From assembly GCA_013146195.2 (NCBI GenBank), contig CM028382.1:55192526-55256525 (forward strand): DNA of 64,000 nucleotides, written 5' to 3'. Origin of the DNA: Codonopsis lanceolata. Taxonomy: Eukaryota; Streptophyta; Magnoliopsida; Asterales; Campanulaceae. The position numbers and the translations under genes were made by a program. This document shows positions 34,272 through 46,252 of this stretch, in pieces. The notes beneath the pieces were generated by a model. That model had not been told where the DNA came from and did no database searches. It saw nothing but the letters and a program-made list of their open reading frames with translations. How positions within the stretch are numbered: the stretch's first letter is position 1; each line of letters begins with the position of its first letter.

Positions 34272-36007
34272 ATGGATTTAAACCTTATCCATTGGATTGT
34301 GTGGGGTTTGAATAATTTCAGGAAGAGGCAAGTGGTTAAGGAAGCTCTTAGAAGGTAGAAGCCTTCTGTAGTATGTTTACAAGAGACTAAAATGGACTGT
34401 ATGGACAGAAAATTGATGGATAGCATGGGAGGTTGTAGATGGATGGACAGGGTACATCTCGACGCAAATGGGGCTGGGGGGTATTCTTGTTATGTGGGAT
34501 AGAAGAGTTCTAGCTGTTGAAGATCACGTGAAAGGAGTTTTCTCAGTTTTGTGCCTGTTTAAGCGGGTGGCTAATGACTCTCGGTGGGTATTCTCTGGTG
34601 TCTATGGTTTTTTGGGTGCAAGGTTGGGAATCTCCCTACGTCTTATTTGGCCCTGCCAAGAGCAAAGATATTTGGGAACCAGTGATAGAAAGATTTGAAC
34701 GTAGACTCGCAGGTTGGAAGAAAGAATAATTGTCCAAAGGAGGGAGACTCACTTTTATTAAGAGTACTCTTTCTAATCTTCCGACTTATTTTATGTCAAT
34801 CTTGAAATTCCGCCGCCAGTGGCTAGGAGATTAGAGAAGATGGAAAGAGACTTTTTGTGGGAAGGCCAGATGGAAGAGAAAAAATACCACTTGGTTAATT
34901 GGGGGTTGGTATGCTCTAAAATTAAATATGGGGGGCTAGGGATTAAAAGGCTCAAGAGTTTCAAGTTTCAACTAGGCCCTGCTGGGTAAATGGCTTTGGA
35001 ATTATCTGAATAAGGACAAGGCCCTATGGAAGGAAGTGGTGGTGGGCAAGTATGGAGTTGGTAGTCAAGCATGGATCCCGGAGGAGGTTCGGATAACATT
35101 TGGGACAGCCGTTTGGAAAGATATCAGGAGCAAATGGAGTATATTTGAACAATTCTTATCTTTTGAAATAGGTAATGGGGAATCTGTTCGTTTTTGGATT
35201 GATAAGTGGTGTGGGAACGAGGAGTTGAGGAGAGCTTTTCCCTCTCTGTTCAATATAGTGGTGAATAAGGAAGAAAGGGTTAGTGCTGTAATGAGTAAAG
35301 AAGATGGATATGTTACATGGAATCTATCCTTTCGGAGAAATTTGCAAGATTGAGAAGTTAATCCACTTGAGCGTCGTTTGGAATTGTTGTATGCGCAGCA
35401 AATTAATGGGACAAATGAAGATAAAATTCTGTGGGAAGGGGGAAGGAACAGATTTTTCTCGGTTAGATCCTTTTTATGAGAAATTGACGAATATTAGTAG
35501 GCCCTCTTCCTTGGAAGACAGTTTGGAAATCTATGACTCGAGCGAGGGTGTGTTTTTTCATGTGGGAAGCTACCAAGGAAGCCATCTTAACAGGGGATAA
35601 TTTAAGGCATAGAAGGAAAACTTATGTGAACCGGTGCTTTATGTGCAAGAGAAATGAGGAGAATGTTAATCATTTATTGTTTGCACTGCCCGGTAGCTAG
35701 AGAATTATGGGATTTCTTATTTAATTTGTTCCAAGTATCTTGGGTGATGCCAAGATCAGTGGAGGAGTTATTGAGAAGCTGGTCCCTTTATAAAAGGCGG
35801 AGAAGAAATGCTTTCTGGGAGGCTGCCCCGCTTGCCATGTGCTGGGTGGTGTGGAAGGAACAAAATGGCAGGGTGTTTGATAATGTAGAAAATAGCATTG
35901 ACAGGATGAAGGATTCATTGCTTCAAACCTTATTTTTCTGGTGTGGTGAAAGAATCCCAATGGGAATTACTCCTTTTGTAGACTTTGTGAATAGTATATC
36001 TACTTGA
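34272..36007 (+). pseudogene. LINE B ORF2, endonuclease start joined to C-terminal half
   Basis: Starts MDLNLIHWIVWGLNNFRKRQ and continues KPSVVCLQETKMD, the N-terminus of an L1 endonuclease. At about 34640 the sequence jumps to AKSKDIWEPVIERFERRLAG, which normally lies after the reverse transcriptase. The whole catalytic core is therefore gone. Downstream KYHLVNWGLVCSKIKYGGLG, KYGVGSQAW and the C-terminal WVVWKEQNGRVF then PFVDFVNS follow, with several frameshifts. It cannot make reverse transcriptase. Confidence 0.85.
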
Positions 36008-36679
36008 TAGTATTTTGTTTGTATAAATCGTGTGAACATAGGATGCATCACCTGATTTGGCCCTATTCAATATATTATTACTTATCAAAACAAAACAAAA
36101 AATGGCTCCAAAATCCACCATCTTTTTCTCAAAGTAATAAATAAAGAAAAACAATGGAACTTAAACCGAAATCAATTGCAGAACTAGAAGCCAAAACAGT
36201 TCATCTAATATTCCTCTATTCAAATTTCAAACCCTTCCAACATGAGCCCAAAATATACGACTAATTTATCTACCTATTAATTCATATACACGGTCAACCA
36301 ACCCAAATTTAAAAATATAAATTAAAAGCAAAAAATAGTTTAAGAAAAGAAAATCTAAAACGAGATTCATCCGTAACCACTTTTTTAAGACGTTGACACT
36401 CCATACTTGATTAGCACACCTTGAGGATGAAATCTACTTATGGATGACTGCGAAACAACCTTATCTTACTCACACTAAAAATAACAGAAAAATCGAAACT
36501 TTACCTAGCCGGTGGTGGTTGTGTGACGGGAAGAGACTAACAATTGTGGCGGCCGTGGGCGGTGGCGCCGGAGGCGAGACAATAGATATAGAGAGAGCGA
36601 GAGGGCTAGGGTTTGAGAGAGTGTTTTAGTGGGAAAGTGGGAGACTGGTGGTCAAACGATTTAAAGAGGAATATTCCTA

Positions 36680-36830
36680 ACACCGACGCAAATTCCGTCG
36701 CCGTCGGGCGTTAATTCCCATAAGGTTGTACTTGATAATTTCCTCTAATTTTAAACCCGCCACATTACCAATGGAGCTCCGTCGCTGATCACCACAGTTC
36801 CGTCGCTGATCACCACAGTTCCGTCGGTCC
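36680..36830. repeat. CACTA subterminal-type short repeats, copy B
   Basis: AATTCCGTCGCCGTCGGGCG followed by repeated CCGTCGCTGATCACCACAGTT. Counterpart of 5030-5140. Confidence 0.5.
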
Positions 36831-36880
36831 AACATTTCCACAGTTGGGCTGTTTCTCTTTCTGATTACGGTAAGTCATAT

Positions 36881-37328
36881 TGCGAGTTGTAAACGAGCAA
36901 TATACTTGCAACAAACCACATTGGACGATGACAATGTTATAGAAATTGTAATACGGAGTAATATTTTTTTAAATAGGCTTGGTGTCCATTGGTAATAGGT
37001 ACGGTGTCGGTACGAGATTAATTGAATAAATGATTGTGATAAATAAAGTCATAACTGACAAGGTAATTCAAATAAAACGCACAACTGAAGATAATATATG
37101 TAATTGTAGAGGGGCAATTCAAACATAATTATAACTGAAAGGTTCATTTGTAACTCACATACTTACAATCAATCTGGATCGTTATTTGTGTTTATCACAC
37201 TTCGATCTGATCGCCAGTTAGATTATGAGCTCTTTTATAATATAAAATTTTAAAAATAAATTCTTAAAGTGAAATACAGTATAATAATAGACTTTTTGAC
37301 TGTAACGGATTTCGTCTCAAAATTATTA
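36881..37328. other. Unassigned spacer
   Basis: Starts where A/B similarity ends. AT-rich, no gene or repeat recognised. Confidence 0.5.
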
Positions 37329-37586
37329 CTCTCTCCGTCCCTAAATTATCGTCTTTCTTTCATTTTTCGTTCATCCCAAAATAATTATCCAGTTTAAAAC
37401 TTACCTTTTTAGAACATCATTCTTACCACTTTACCCTTACTTTTTCACCCTACTTTAATTATGAGTCACATACATATGAGTTTTAAAGAAAAGTGCACAT
37501 TAAACCAATATAAATAATCAAGTCAATTGTTTTTTCTTAATCCGTGCATCAGATTGACTAGAACGATTATTTAGGGACAGATGGAG
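37329..37586. mobile_element. Stowaway MITE
   Basis: 258 bp between TA dinucleotides, ends CTCTCTCCGTCCCTAAATTA and TTATTTAGGGACAGATGGAG. Same family as 47664-47920. Confidence 0.85.
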
Positions 37587-37603
37587 TATCATGTTTCACC
37601 TGC

Positions 37604-37772
37604 AATGATTAAGAAAAAATAATAGACTTGATTATTAATATTGGTTTGATGTGTAGTTTTATTTAAAGCTCATATATATGGCTCACAATTAAAGTATGAT
37701 GAAAAAGTAAAGATAAAGTGATAAAAATATTATTCTAAAAAGAAAGTTTCAAACATGATAATTATTTTTAAA
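37604..37772. mobile_element. Inverted partial Stowaway copy
   Basis: The interior of the preceding MITE reappears in reverse complement (e.g. CATAATTAAAG-type and TTGATTATTAATATTGGTTT words), so the two could pair as a ~170-bp hairpin. It may mark the left end of the inverted-arm unit. Confidence 0.65.
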
Positions 37773-37779
37773 CGACACT

Positions 37780-38580
37780 ATATAGACCCTTCCTATAAGT
37801 TAACCATCTTCCTAACTATACACACGCTTGATTTCAAAAGAACTCAAACACTTAGTATACCTCATTGTTTCCCTATTTTGTCCTTTTGAATTTTAAAACT
37901 CATAGTTTACACAAAACCTCCTCCCCTACCCCAACAAAAACCGATACCCCCTCCCCTCCATACGCACATGGCATACTAAGAGCAAAAAATGATGCCCTCC
38001 ATTGTTGAAGAAAACTGACTCCTTCCTTCTACAGCCATATAATTTGAAGAGAAGATACCACTCAAACACAAATATACCACATTACTCATAATATATCTTC
38101 TTCTCTTTCATCTTCCCCTTCTTTTCTACTCAAAATCTTATTCCCTTCCAAAAAACCTACCTATGGATTATTCAACATTGAGTGTGAAAATATCAATCAT
38201 AAAGCTAAAAAAACGTCAATATAACCGAAGAGGTAAGTATTCCTAACCTTTTTATGCTTAAAAAATCATCGTCGTGAAATGTTCGGACTTGGTCGGTGGA
38301 ACATTCATCTAATGTTCGGTTGGCTCCAGTAGAACATTTGATCAATGTTCCATTGCCTCCGGCAGAACAGTGGAGTGATGTTCCACCACACCTGGCCAAA
38401 TATTTTACGAATGTTCCTCTACCTCTTACCAAACAGTGGAGCAATGTTCCACCACATCTAGCCAAACATTTGATCAATGTTCCACTACCTTCGAACAGTT
38501 TGGAAATTGCTAGCAGCTTTTGTTTTTTATGTGTTATTGTTTTTGTTAACAAGTTCAAACACGTTGTTTACAACTCCTAG
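37780..38580 (+). repeat. Left arm of a large inverted repeat, with palindromic 66-bp units
   Basis: Matches the reverse complement of 45170-46135 (shared words CATCTTCCCCTTCTTTT, TGTGAAATGTTCGGAC, CTAACCTTTTTATGCTTAAAAA). Between about 38277 and 38500 it holds ~3 units of 66 bp. Translated, each unit is 22 residues of the type HLINVPLPLAEQWSNVPPHL. Each unit contains a near-palindrome GAACATTTGATCAATGTTC. I do not recognise a protein family. A 94-codon ORF spans it (38296-38580). Confidence 0.8.
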
Positions 38581-38989
38581 TGTTGTTGGTCCTCCCGATA
38601 ATGAGATCGCTCATATTCATAATAATGAGATTGTTCATGCGGTTGTAAAAGATGATATGCATTGCAGTTGTCGCCACACTTGGCTAAACATAAGATGCAT
38701 GGCATGGGGTTCGACGAGACCTCCATCACAAATTGACAACAAACTTAGCTAGTGATTTGTTAGAACTGATGGCGGTGCGAATGGTTCGGGAAACCGAGAT
38801 ATCTCGTACAACGAGTTGGGTTTAAGGATCTAGGGTGCATACAGAGCACTAGGAGGTCCACAAAAGGTGGGACCATCTACAAGTGCCCAGGTGAGGGAGA
38901 ACCATCTAGTCATCGTCGTAGGAGAAATGGTTGATTTTTAATTTAATTTGTTGGATATCTTTGACCTTTTAAATTTTTATGTTTGACAT

Positions 38990-39135
38990 TTTTAGATGAT
39001 AATATGTTTTTTATCATGTTCGATGTTAATATGTTTTTTATCGTTTTCGATGTTAATATATCTTTTTATCGTTTTCAATGTTAGTGTTTTTTTTATCATT
39101 TTCGATGTCTGAGCATATCATTTTCTATGTCTATT
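38990..39135. repeat. ~27-bp minisatellite
   Basis: Five diverging units of the form GATGTTAATATGTTTTTTATCGTTTTC. Confidence 0.8.
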
Positions 39136-39289
39136 CATTTTGACAAATTCATGCACATTGTTCCAATATTTCTTCAGTGCACTACCCTTGTTTGTTTTCA
39201 ACTCGTGATGGAGATCTCGTCGAAAACTATACATCTTGAGTTAAGTCAAGTGCGGCGACAACCGTACGAAAACCGCAATGTCCATCAGC

Positions 39290-40917
39290 TTTAACAACCC
39301 CCCAAATAATCTCATTGCTATGAATAAGAGTGTTTTGTAATTTTCAATTGATCACTAAATCCTACCACAAGCGCACGACTATTCATGTAGTATTTAGGAA
39401 GTCGATCCCACGGGGACTTTGAATCAAGTACCGAAGACTCAAAATTTAGATAATCTAGACGAATCAATTTCAAGGTTTTTGTTGTGATGAGTAAACTAAA
39501 CTAACAAGACAAAAATAACTAATTTAAACACAAAGTTGGATTTTTTATTGAAAACTATTATTAAAAAGCTTTTAGGATTTCGATTCACCGCGATGATGAA
39601 TTTATAAACTTCGTAACAATCTTCCCGTTTACAATGAATGTCAAGTTTTGAAGGCGAATTGCATAAAAATAACTAATTTTATTCTCTCGAACTACTCTCA
39701 ACCATGTCTAGATTAATTTAAATCTGATGTCTCGCTTAATGAATTAAACTAAACTCATTATGTCCACTAATTCAATTAGCCTCAAGAAATTCAATTAATT
39801 GTCTTTCTCAAGAATTTCTAGTTCGATTTTAGGGTTCTGTTACCTACGCTTCGCCTTTCGGACATTCACTTTAGTAGCTAAGATTATCGCACAAATGTAG
39901 GAGTTCCACCTTTCGGTCATTCACTACTACAATTTTATACAATTAATAATGAGACTAAAATCGAATCAAAACAGGTGACATTCATACAATAAACGGAAAG
40001 ATTGAGACTTCGCTTATAAGTTCATCATGGGTTACACCTAATCCTAAAAATGGAAAACTACTCACTCATAATTAAAGAAACTAGCATGAACATCATAAGA
40101 ATCACCATGGAAATCAAAATAACAAAAGTAAGATAAGAGAAGAGAAAGAACTTGTAGTCAAAATTGCTTCCGAATGATGAATTCACGAACTAGTATTCAA
40201 ACATAAGTTTCTCGAAAATTCTCCACAGTGTTTTATCTATATCTAGCTATGTAGAAGAGAGGTAAAACTTATGTGTGTCCTTAGGAGAGGAAGAATGAGA
40301 TATAAATATGCAAAAATTCATCCTATGCCTTTTCTTGTCCTCTTGGCTCACCAAGAGACAACCAAAATAGATGAGAGACTTCTATCATTCCTCCTAATTT
40401 TAGTGTTATTTCAGTTTAAATACATAAAAAGGTTAAAACTAGAAAAAAACTGAAAATGACTCTTGAGCTGCTCCGATCGCGGGTGTGAAATATTTTCAAC
40501 CAGGATGTGGTCGCTATTGGAAATCTTTAACTTTGGCACTTGATAGCAACTTTCCACCCACGAAATTAACCGCGGCTGCCCACAAACGGTGCTGAAATTT
40601 CAAATCCTCTTTTTGCCTTTAAACTCACCAATTGAGCATGCCTTGTCACCAAAATGCTCCAAATCTTTGATAGCAACTTTCCACCCACGAAATTAACCGC
40701 GGTTGCCCACGAACGGTGCTGGAATTTCAAATCCTCTTTTTGCCTTTAAATTCACCAATTGCGCATGCCTTGTCACCAAAATGCTCCAAATCTTCACAAT
40801 TAAGCCTAATGATGGTAAAGTGAACCAAAACGGTTAAATTTGCTATGATAAATGCAATATTGGCTAGCAAAACAGGCCCATAACATCCTAAAACATAGAC
40901 TATATACACATTTATCA
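39290..40917 (-). mobile_element. Tat/Ogre-like LTR (minus strand), left end unclear
   Basis: On the minus strand the LTR begins TGATAAATGTG at 40917, immediately after a polypurine tract AGTTTAGGGGAG. Landmarks such as the GATCCCACGGGGACTT and ATCATGGGTTACACCTAATC words are ones I associate with long LTRs of this lineage. It contains a 127-bp direct duplication. The left end was not located precisely. Confidence 0.55.
40541..40795. repeat. 127-bp tandem duplication in the LTR
   Basis: TGATAGCAACTTTCCACCCA starts at 40541 and again at 40668. The two units differ by a few substitutions. Confidence 0.9.
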
Positions 40918-43900
40918 CTCCCCTAAACTTGATCTTTGATCGTCTCGAGCAAAGGAATAAATTCAAATTAAGTTTTAGAAAACAAATGCACTACACTATG
41001 GAATTTAGCTCAAAATCATCAACAACCCAGAAGACAGAGTCTTTAGATTCCCAAGCTAATAAAATCTCAAGTGTTAAATTTAAAATCACCAATCACTCAC
41101 TCATTAGTCACTCTGATGTAGTGTTGCCTCAACATCATTTTATTCATAACAATCTCGCAATGGTTAGGTTAAAGAATGAAGAAAATGGACAACATTTTTT
41201 GTTAACATACCTTGTTTTGGGTCTACTTTGATTGCAAAACTGTTTCATTCTAGGAGTCAAAAAATTACAAGGCTGGTATGATTGGAAAGATCTAGAAATC
41301 TACTTTATAGTCCAAAAAAGGGTTCCTGATTTGGGGCTCTCTAGAGAAAGTTCGGGCCATTTTACCAAGATATGTCCTAGTTATCTATTTTCTAAATGTG
41401 TAGCGCCCGCGAATTTCTTTGAATTTATTATGATATTTATTTGTCATCACAAGTTGATTAGAGTTAAACTTGTAATGCTAGCATGTTAGTCAAATAGTAT
41501 TTTGACTTGGGTTTTGAGTTCTAATAAGAGCTTGGTTATATCGTGAGTTGGACTTGTGCAATAGCACGTTTGAAGTTTGATTGTGTTATTTATGTGTTTT
41601 GCATTATTAATGTGTTTTAGGTTGTGGACTTTGGTAATTACCTTACGAAAGTTCATTTTAGCTCAAGATATGTTGGACTTGATGTATGTCGTGTTTAAAG
41701 TCCATATTGGACTTTTGTTACGTTAGTTATGATTTATAACATTGGAATATAAAAAGACAAGTTAGAGCTAGAAAGTATATATTTTCGGCTAGATTGACCC
41801 GAAATGTATCGTATGTTACGTGTATCTTTTATATTGTTAAAGTATATTTTTATTTTAAACTTTACTAATTAATAATGATTAATTAGTGTTTAATTGAGTT
41901 TAATTGGTGGTTAAATGGTTTAACTTTTGACCCACCAATGAGATTTACACTTTAAAATAATTAACTATATATATTGGTTATTTTACATTTAGCCAATTTG
42001 ACCATTTAGTGGGATTTGGCAGGACTACATTTTTAAGTCAACAACTTGTTTAGTTTCTCTTTCTTTTGATTTGTAACTTGGTTTGCAACTTTGGTCGGTG
42101 GCTTGGTGGACCATACCATTTCCTCGTCGCTTTAATACGATAAGTGTACATGAGTAGCTTAATACTGCTCTTTTCTTCATTCGGTCATCATCTGTGATTA
42201 TCACGAAGGGTTTCGAGCTTTACGCTCAATTTGCGAATGATTTACTTGCCCGTTTTTAATTCCGACTCCGCAGGGGGTGTTGTATGTGTTGAGGGCTACA
42301 TTTATACCCCGAATATTATGCATTTTTACCAATATTTTTTAGAAGGGATAAGTTACTATTCCCTTCCCTTTGTATGTAGAATTGACATACATGTATTGTG
42401 GGCTACTCCCATGCGATTTGTTTTGAATTCAAAGTACAAATAATCTCGTTATTAATTATTGAATATTTGAACTGATATGTGTATTTAAATGCTTGAGATA
42501 ATTATTTGGGCCAAATTAATTATCGGTGAGATTGTGTTGGGACGAATCATGTAAATCGAAGTGATGCCCAAAATTTTTAAATAATAAATAAATGATTCAA
42601 CGGAATCGATTTAGGCACAATAAAATATAAAGAGTGTTGTATTGTATTCCTACGATATTGGGGAATATTTTGGGCTTGACATTTTATATGAAATATCATA
42701 TGTGTTAATTGTATTTAAGCAAATAAACGCTTACGTGTTTTATTTCAAGCAAATAAGCATGCTTGTATGTGCATCGAGCCCCCGTACTTGGGCCTCGATG
42801 GTTGTGTTTAATTACAAGTAACAACTACTTGTGCATTGCATTGAGTCCAACTGGCATATATGGTTGTGTCAACAATAGGACGACAGTAGTCTTTACGAGA
42901 GTTAAATCTCGTGATCGTTACGGGTTGTTGCATGGGTCTCTCCCTTGTTATTGGCCATGACAAGGATGTAGCCTTTGTTAGAGCAATTTGCATGACAGAC
43001 AGAAGGCTAGACTCTTGGGTAAAACTCGGGGTAATAAGACTCCTGGTTAAGTCCCAAGGTCATTGGTTCCGGATACTATTGGGTTTAGACATGATTTCAG
43101 AATGTGTACTGCAAGAGCAACACAACTACGACTCTTGGGTAAAATTCGAGGTAATGAGACTCCTGGTTAAGTCCCAATGTCGGTGTTTTCTGAATACTAA
43201 TGGGTTCAGACATGGCTTTGGTTTTCAGTGATGGATACTATCAGACTCATACAATATATTATGTGTATCATGACATCAACACATATATAGTGTTCTTCTA
43301 GATTTCTAGTGCAGTTATATATGTGTGTTGCTTCAGCAGCACAACTATAGTGTTTATAGTAGGACAAGTCAAAAACTCTCATGCAGATTCAGCTCAGATA
43401 CAAACCAGATTGAGATACTGATTAATATCCTGACTACGCGTTTATGTTACGTTGAGTCAATATGCATTATGACATGATAAACGTGAATTGTGTGCAAGTA
43501 TATGAATTGTTATACTTGGTGTATCTTGTATTGTGTATTGTGTATTAGTTATATATGCATAACAGCATGTCATATAGATCATGTAGTAATTTACTGAGTT
43601 TATCACTCACCTCGTTCCTTTTGTTTTCCTTAGATCTCAGCCAGGCAGAAAGTACGCGGTGAGGTCGACGAGATTTATTAGACGTCGACAGTCTTTAGTA
43701 TGTAGCACTTCATGAGGCTGTATTATGTTTTGTGAGGACATGGGTTTATAGGAGAGTTATGTAAACTCTTCATTGGTTTGTGTTTAGTATGACATTATCC
43801 ATTTGTTGCTAACGTGTAACACCGTGTTTATGTATATAATGTTATTGGCTGGTTGTCTTTAGAGCCTTGTGTTATTCCGAGCAATGGCTTGTTGACTTTG

Positions 43901-45165
43901 TTATTTTGTTTTCTCGGACTTTTTAGAGCTGTGGTGTTTCTATTATCAGAGCAGAGATTTTTATGTTTTAATCGGGTTTTTGTTTAGCCCACTTTTAGCA
44001 AGGGCTTTGCACATGTTTTATTTTGAACTAGTGTGTTTTGTTTTGTTGTTACACACTTGACCCAGATTTCGTATAGAGATTTGGGGCCGGGTCATGTCAA
44101 TATGTCTTTTGGGGTTCTTAAGGTAACCTAGTACATGAATCAAGTTCAATATTCAATGTTCCAGTCAAAAAAATAGTTTGTTGTTTTTGGGAAATTGGTC
44201 GCTTATGCTTGGATGGTTGTTCCAAGAAGTCTTATAAATACCAAGATGTATTAGGACTTGAGAGGGAGATGTGTTTTGCTTCTAAATAAAAGATAAGCTT
44301 TTGCATTATACTTTTGTATCTCCTAGACAATTCCTAGTGAGTGGTGAAGTCTTGCCAAACTCTGTATCTCGTCGGGTTTGTCCCGTTGAGTGGTGGTTGT
44401 CTATCTTTTGCATCATATTCCTAACCAAAATCATAATAGTTTGTTTTCAGCAACCTTTCCGGCATTACACTCAATCAAGGAGAAGCCTAAGGCACAACTA
44501 GCTCGGATTATGCAACCACAGAAATGTTAAAGCTGAGATTCTTGAATCAAGGAGCATTCTCCATTCATGTTATCCAACTCAATTGACATGGCACAGGCAA
44601 AGCAAGCAACAAGATCATTAGGACTTTATCTTAAGCTTGTAATGTTAGGCCAAGGTGAGAGCTACAAATGAAGGAATGGATACACAAACCAATAGAGCAT
44701 AAAAGAAACATGTAAAATGCAATGCTCGTTCACAACGTTCTTCAATTTTTTCAAAACCATTCACCAATTTCAATAACCCCCAAACTAAATTTCTCGAATA
44801 ATCGGGTTGAAGAAATTACTCGCCATCAAACATAACCCCATTATTTCTTCTTGAGTGATTAAAGAGCACATGCAAACTAATTTTTGTTTCTTTTTTTTTT
44901 TTCGTTAGCGCCCTTCTCTTCTTTTTGTTTGTTTTTCATTGCTTCAATTTTTTTCAAGGCACGATGTTTCTTCTCTTTTTTTTCTTCAATTTCTCTCCAA
45001 TTGATTTTTCCTCCTTTGCCCCACTTTTTTTCTTTTCTCACCAATCAACATTTTTTTTCAATACCCCTTTTTTTTTTCGTTCCCACCATAATAGCCAAAA
45101 CATAACACATGAAAGCACAAACCCAACAAAAGCGAATAATATATACATGAGTATTCATTTTAAGC
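40918..45165 (-). mobile_element. Internal non-coding remnant next to the Tat/Ogre-like LTR
   Basis: Begins with the polypurine tract and continues without coding domains. It is split by the solo LTR 41399-44099 and includes T-rich tracts at about 44884-45080. Only the 3' non-coding side of an element seems to remain. Confidence 0.4.
41399..44099 (+). mobile_element. 2.7-kb solo LTR (chromovirus-like), LTR1
   Basis: Starts TGTAGCGCCCGCG, ends GGGCCGGGTCATGTCA, flanked by AAATG (41394-41398) and ATATG (44100-44104), a 4/5 target duplication. It has clear homology over its length to 46253-50153 (TTGGACTTGTGCAATAGCAC, TTAAATCTCGTGATC, GGTTAAGTCCCAA). An internal stretch is duplicated (about 43010-43090 and 43130-43200). 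No gag or pol is present. Confidence 0.8.
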
Positions 45166-45169
45166 TATC

Positions 45170-46192
45170 TTGAAAAGTAGGATAAAGTATTTAGGCTAAA
45201 TGGATGAGTAAATGTGGGTAACTGAAAACGAACGTCGAATGGATCATTTGTATGCTTAGCACACACCATTCTTTGCACTGGCTTAAAGGGGATGCTAGGG
45301 ACAACATTTTTCAAAAACAAAAGCTGTTGGAAATTTTCCAAACTGTTTGGAGGCAGTGGAACATTGATCAAATGTTCGTCTAGGTGTGGTGGAACATTGC
45401 TATACTGTTCTGCCAGAGGAAGTGGAACATTGATCAAATGTTCGGCCAGGTGTGATGGAACATTGCTCCATTGTTCTGCCAGAGGCGGTGGAACATTCAT
45501 CAGATGTTCGCCAGGTGTGGTGGAACATTACCACACTGTTATGTTGGAGGCAGTGGAACATTGATCAAATGTTCCACTGGAGCCAACCGAACATTTGATG
45601 AATGTTCCACTTATGAGGTCCGAACATTTCACAACGAGGACGTCTTTTTTTTTTCTAGAAAAAATGATTTTTAAGCATAAAAAGGTTAGAAATGCTTACC
45701 ACTTCAATCACATTGACGTTTTTTTATTGGCTTCATATTTGACTTTTCACACCCAATGCTAAATAATCCCTAGGTTTTTGGAAAGGTTGAAGGTTTTTGG
45801 GAAGAGAATAAGGTTTTGAGAATTAAAAAAGGGGAAGATGAAGGAGAAAAAGATACGTTAGGAATAAGGGGATATATTTGTAGGGGGAGAAGAAGGGGAG
45901 GAAGGAATATATTTGTTGGGGAAGAAGAAGGAGATGAGGAATGAGTTAGGAAAACGGGGTATATTTGTTTGGGGGTGGAGGGGTTTAGTTAGAGGTTTTT
46001 AGTTTTAGGAAAAACCAATTAGAGTCTACTTATTAATATAAAGGGTATTATTGTTTTTATGATTGATGGTATTTTCGTCATTGAGAAAAAAGAGGAAATG
46101 AGGGGTCAAGTTAAAGGAATGAGGGGTCTATTGTCTTTTGGGACGGATGAAAAAAGAAAGCATGAAAATAATTTTAGGACGAAGGGAGTAAA
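45170..46192 (-). repeat. Right arm of the large inverted repeat, with palindromic 66-bp units
   Basis: Inverse copy of the left arm. ~3.5 units lie at about 45350-45620 with GGAACATTGATCAAATGTTC-type palindromes. An outer Stowaway-like end GACGAAGGGAG lies at about 46180-46192. Minus-strand translation gives NVPPPLAEQWSNVPSHLAEH-type units (45500-45165). Confidence 0.8.
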
Positions 46193-46252
46193 ACATAAAT
46201 GAGAAAAGCTATAAAGGAAACAAGTGTGTGTTGTCATATGGTATGTCAAATG

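Larger units (their letters stand above)
31480..36101 (+). mobile_element. L1-type LINE with large internal deletion (LINE B)
   Basis: ORF1, the start of ORF2 and the ORF2 C-terminal half are present, ending in CTTATCAAAACAAAACAAAAAA at about 36078-36101. The reverse transcriptase core is missing. Inserted in CACTA copy B. The 5' boundary is uncertain. Confidence 0.85.
25287..36880 (-). mobile_element. CACTA element copy B (left end undefined)
   Basis: Contains the transposase gene, its 5' region and the subterminal-type repeats at about 36680-36830, collinear with copy A at 1-5200. A Tourist MITE (30252-30865) and LINE B (about 31480-36101) are inserted in it; ~980 bases present in copy A (3450-4428) are missing around LINE B. 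The left (3') terminus is not found. If it lies beyond the gene fragments at 13925-24925, those would be captured cargo. Confidence 0.7.
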
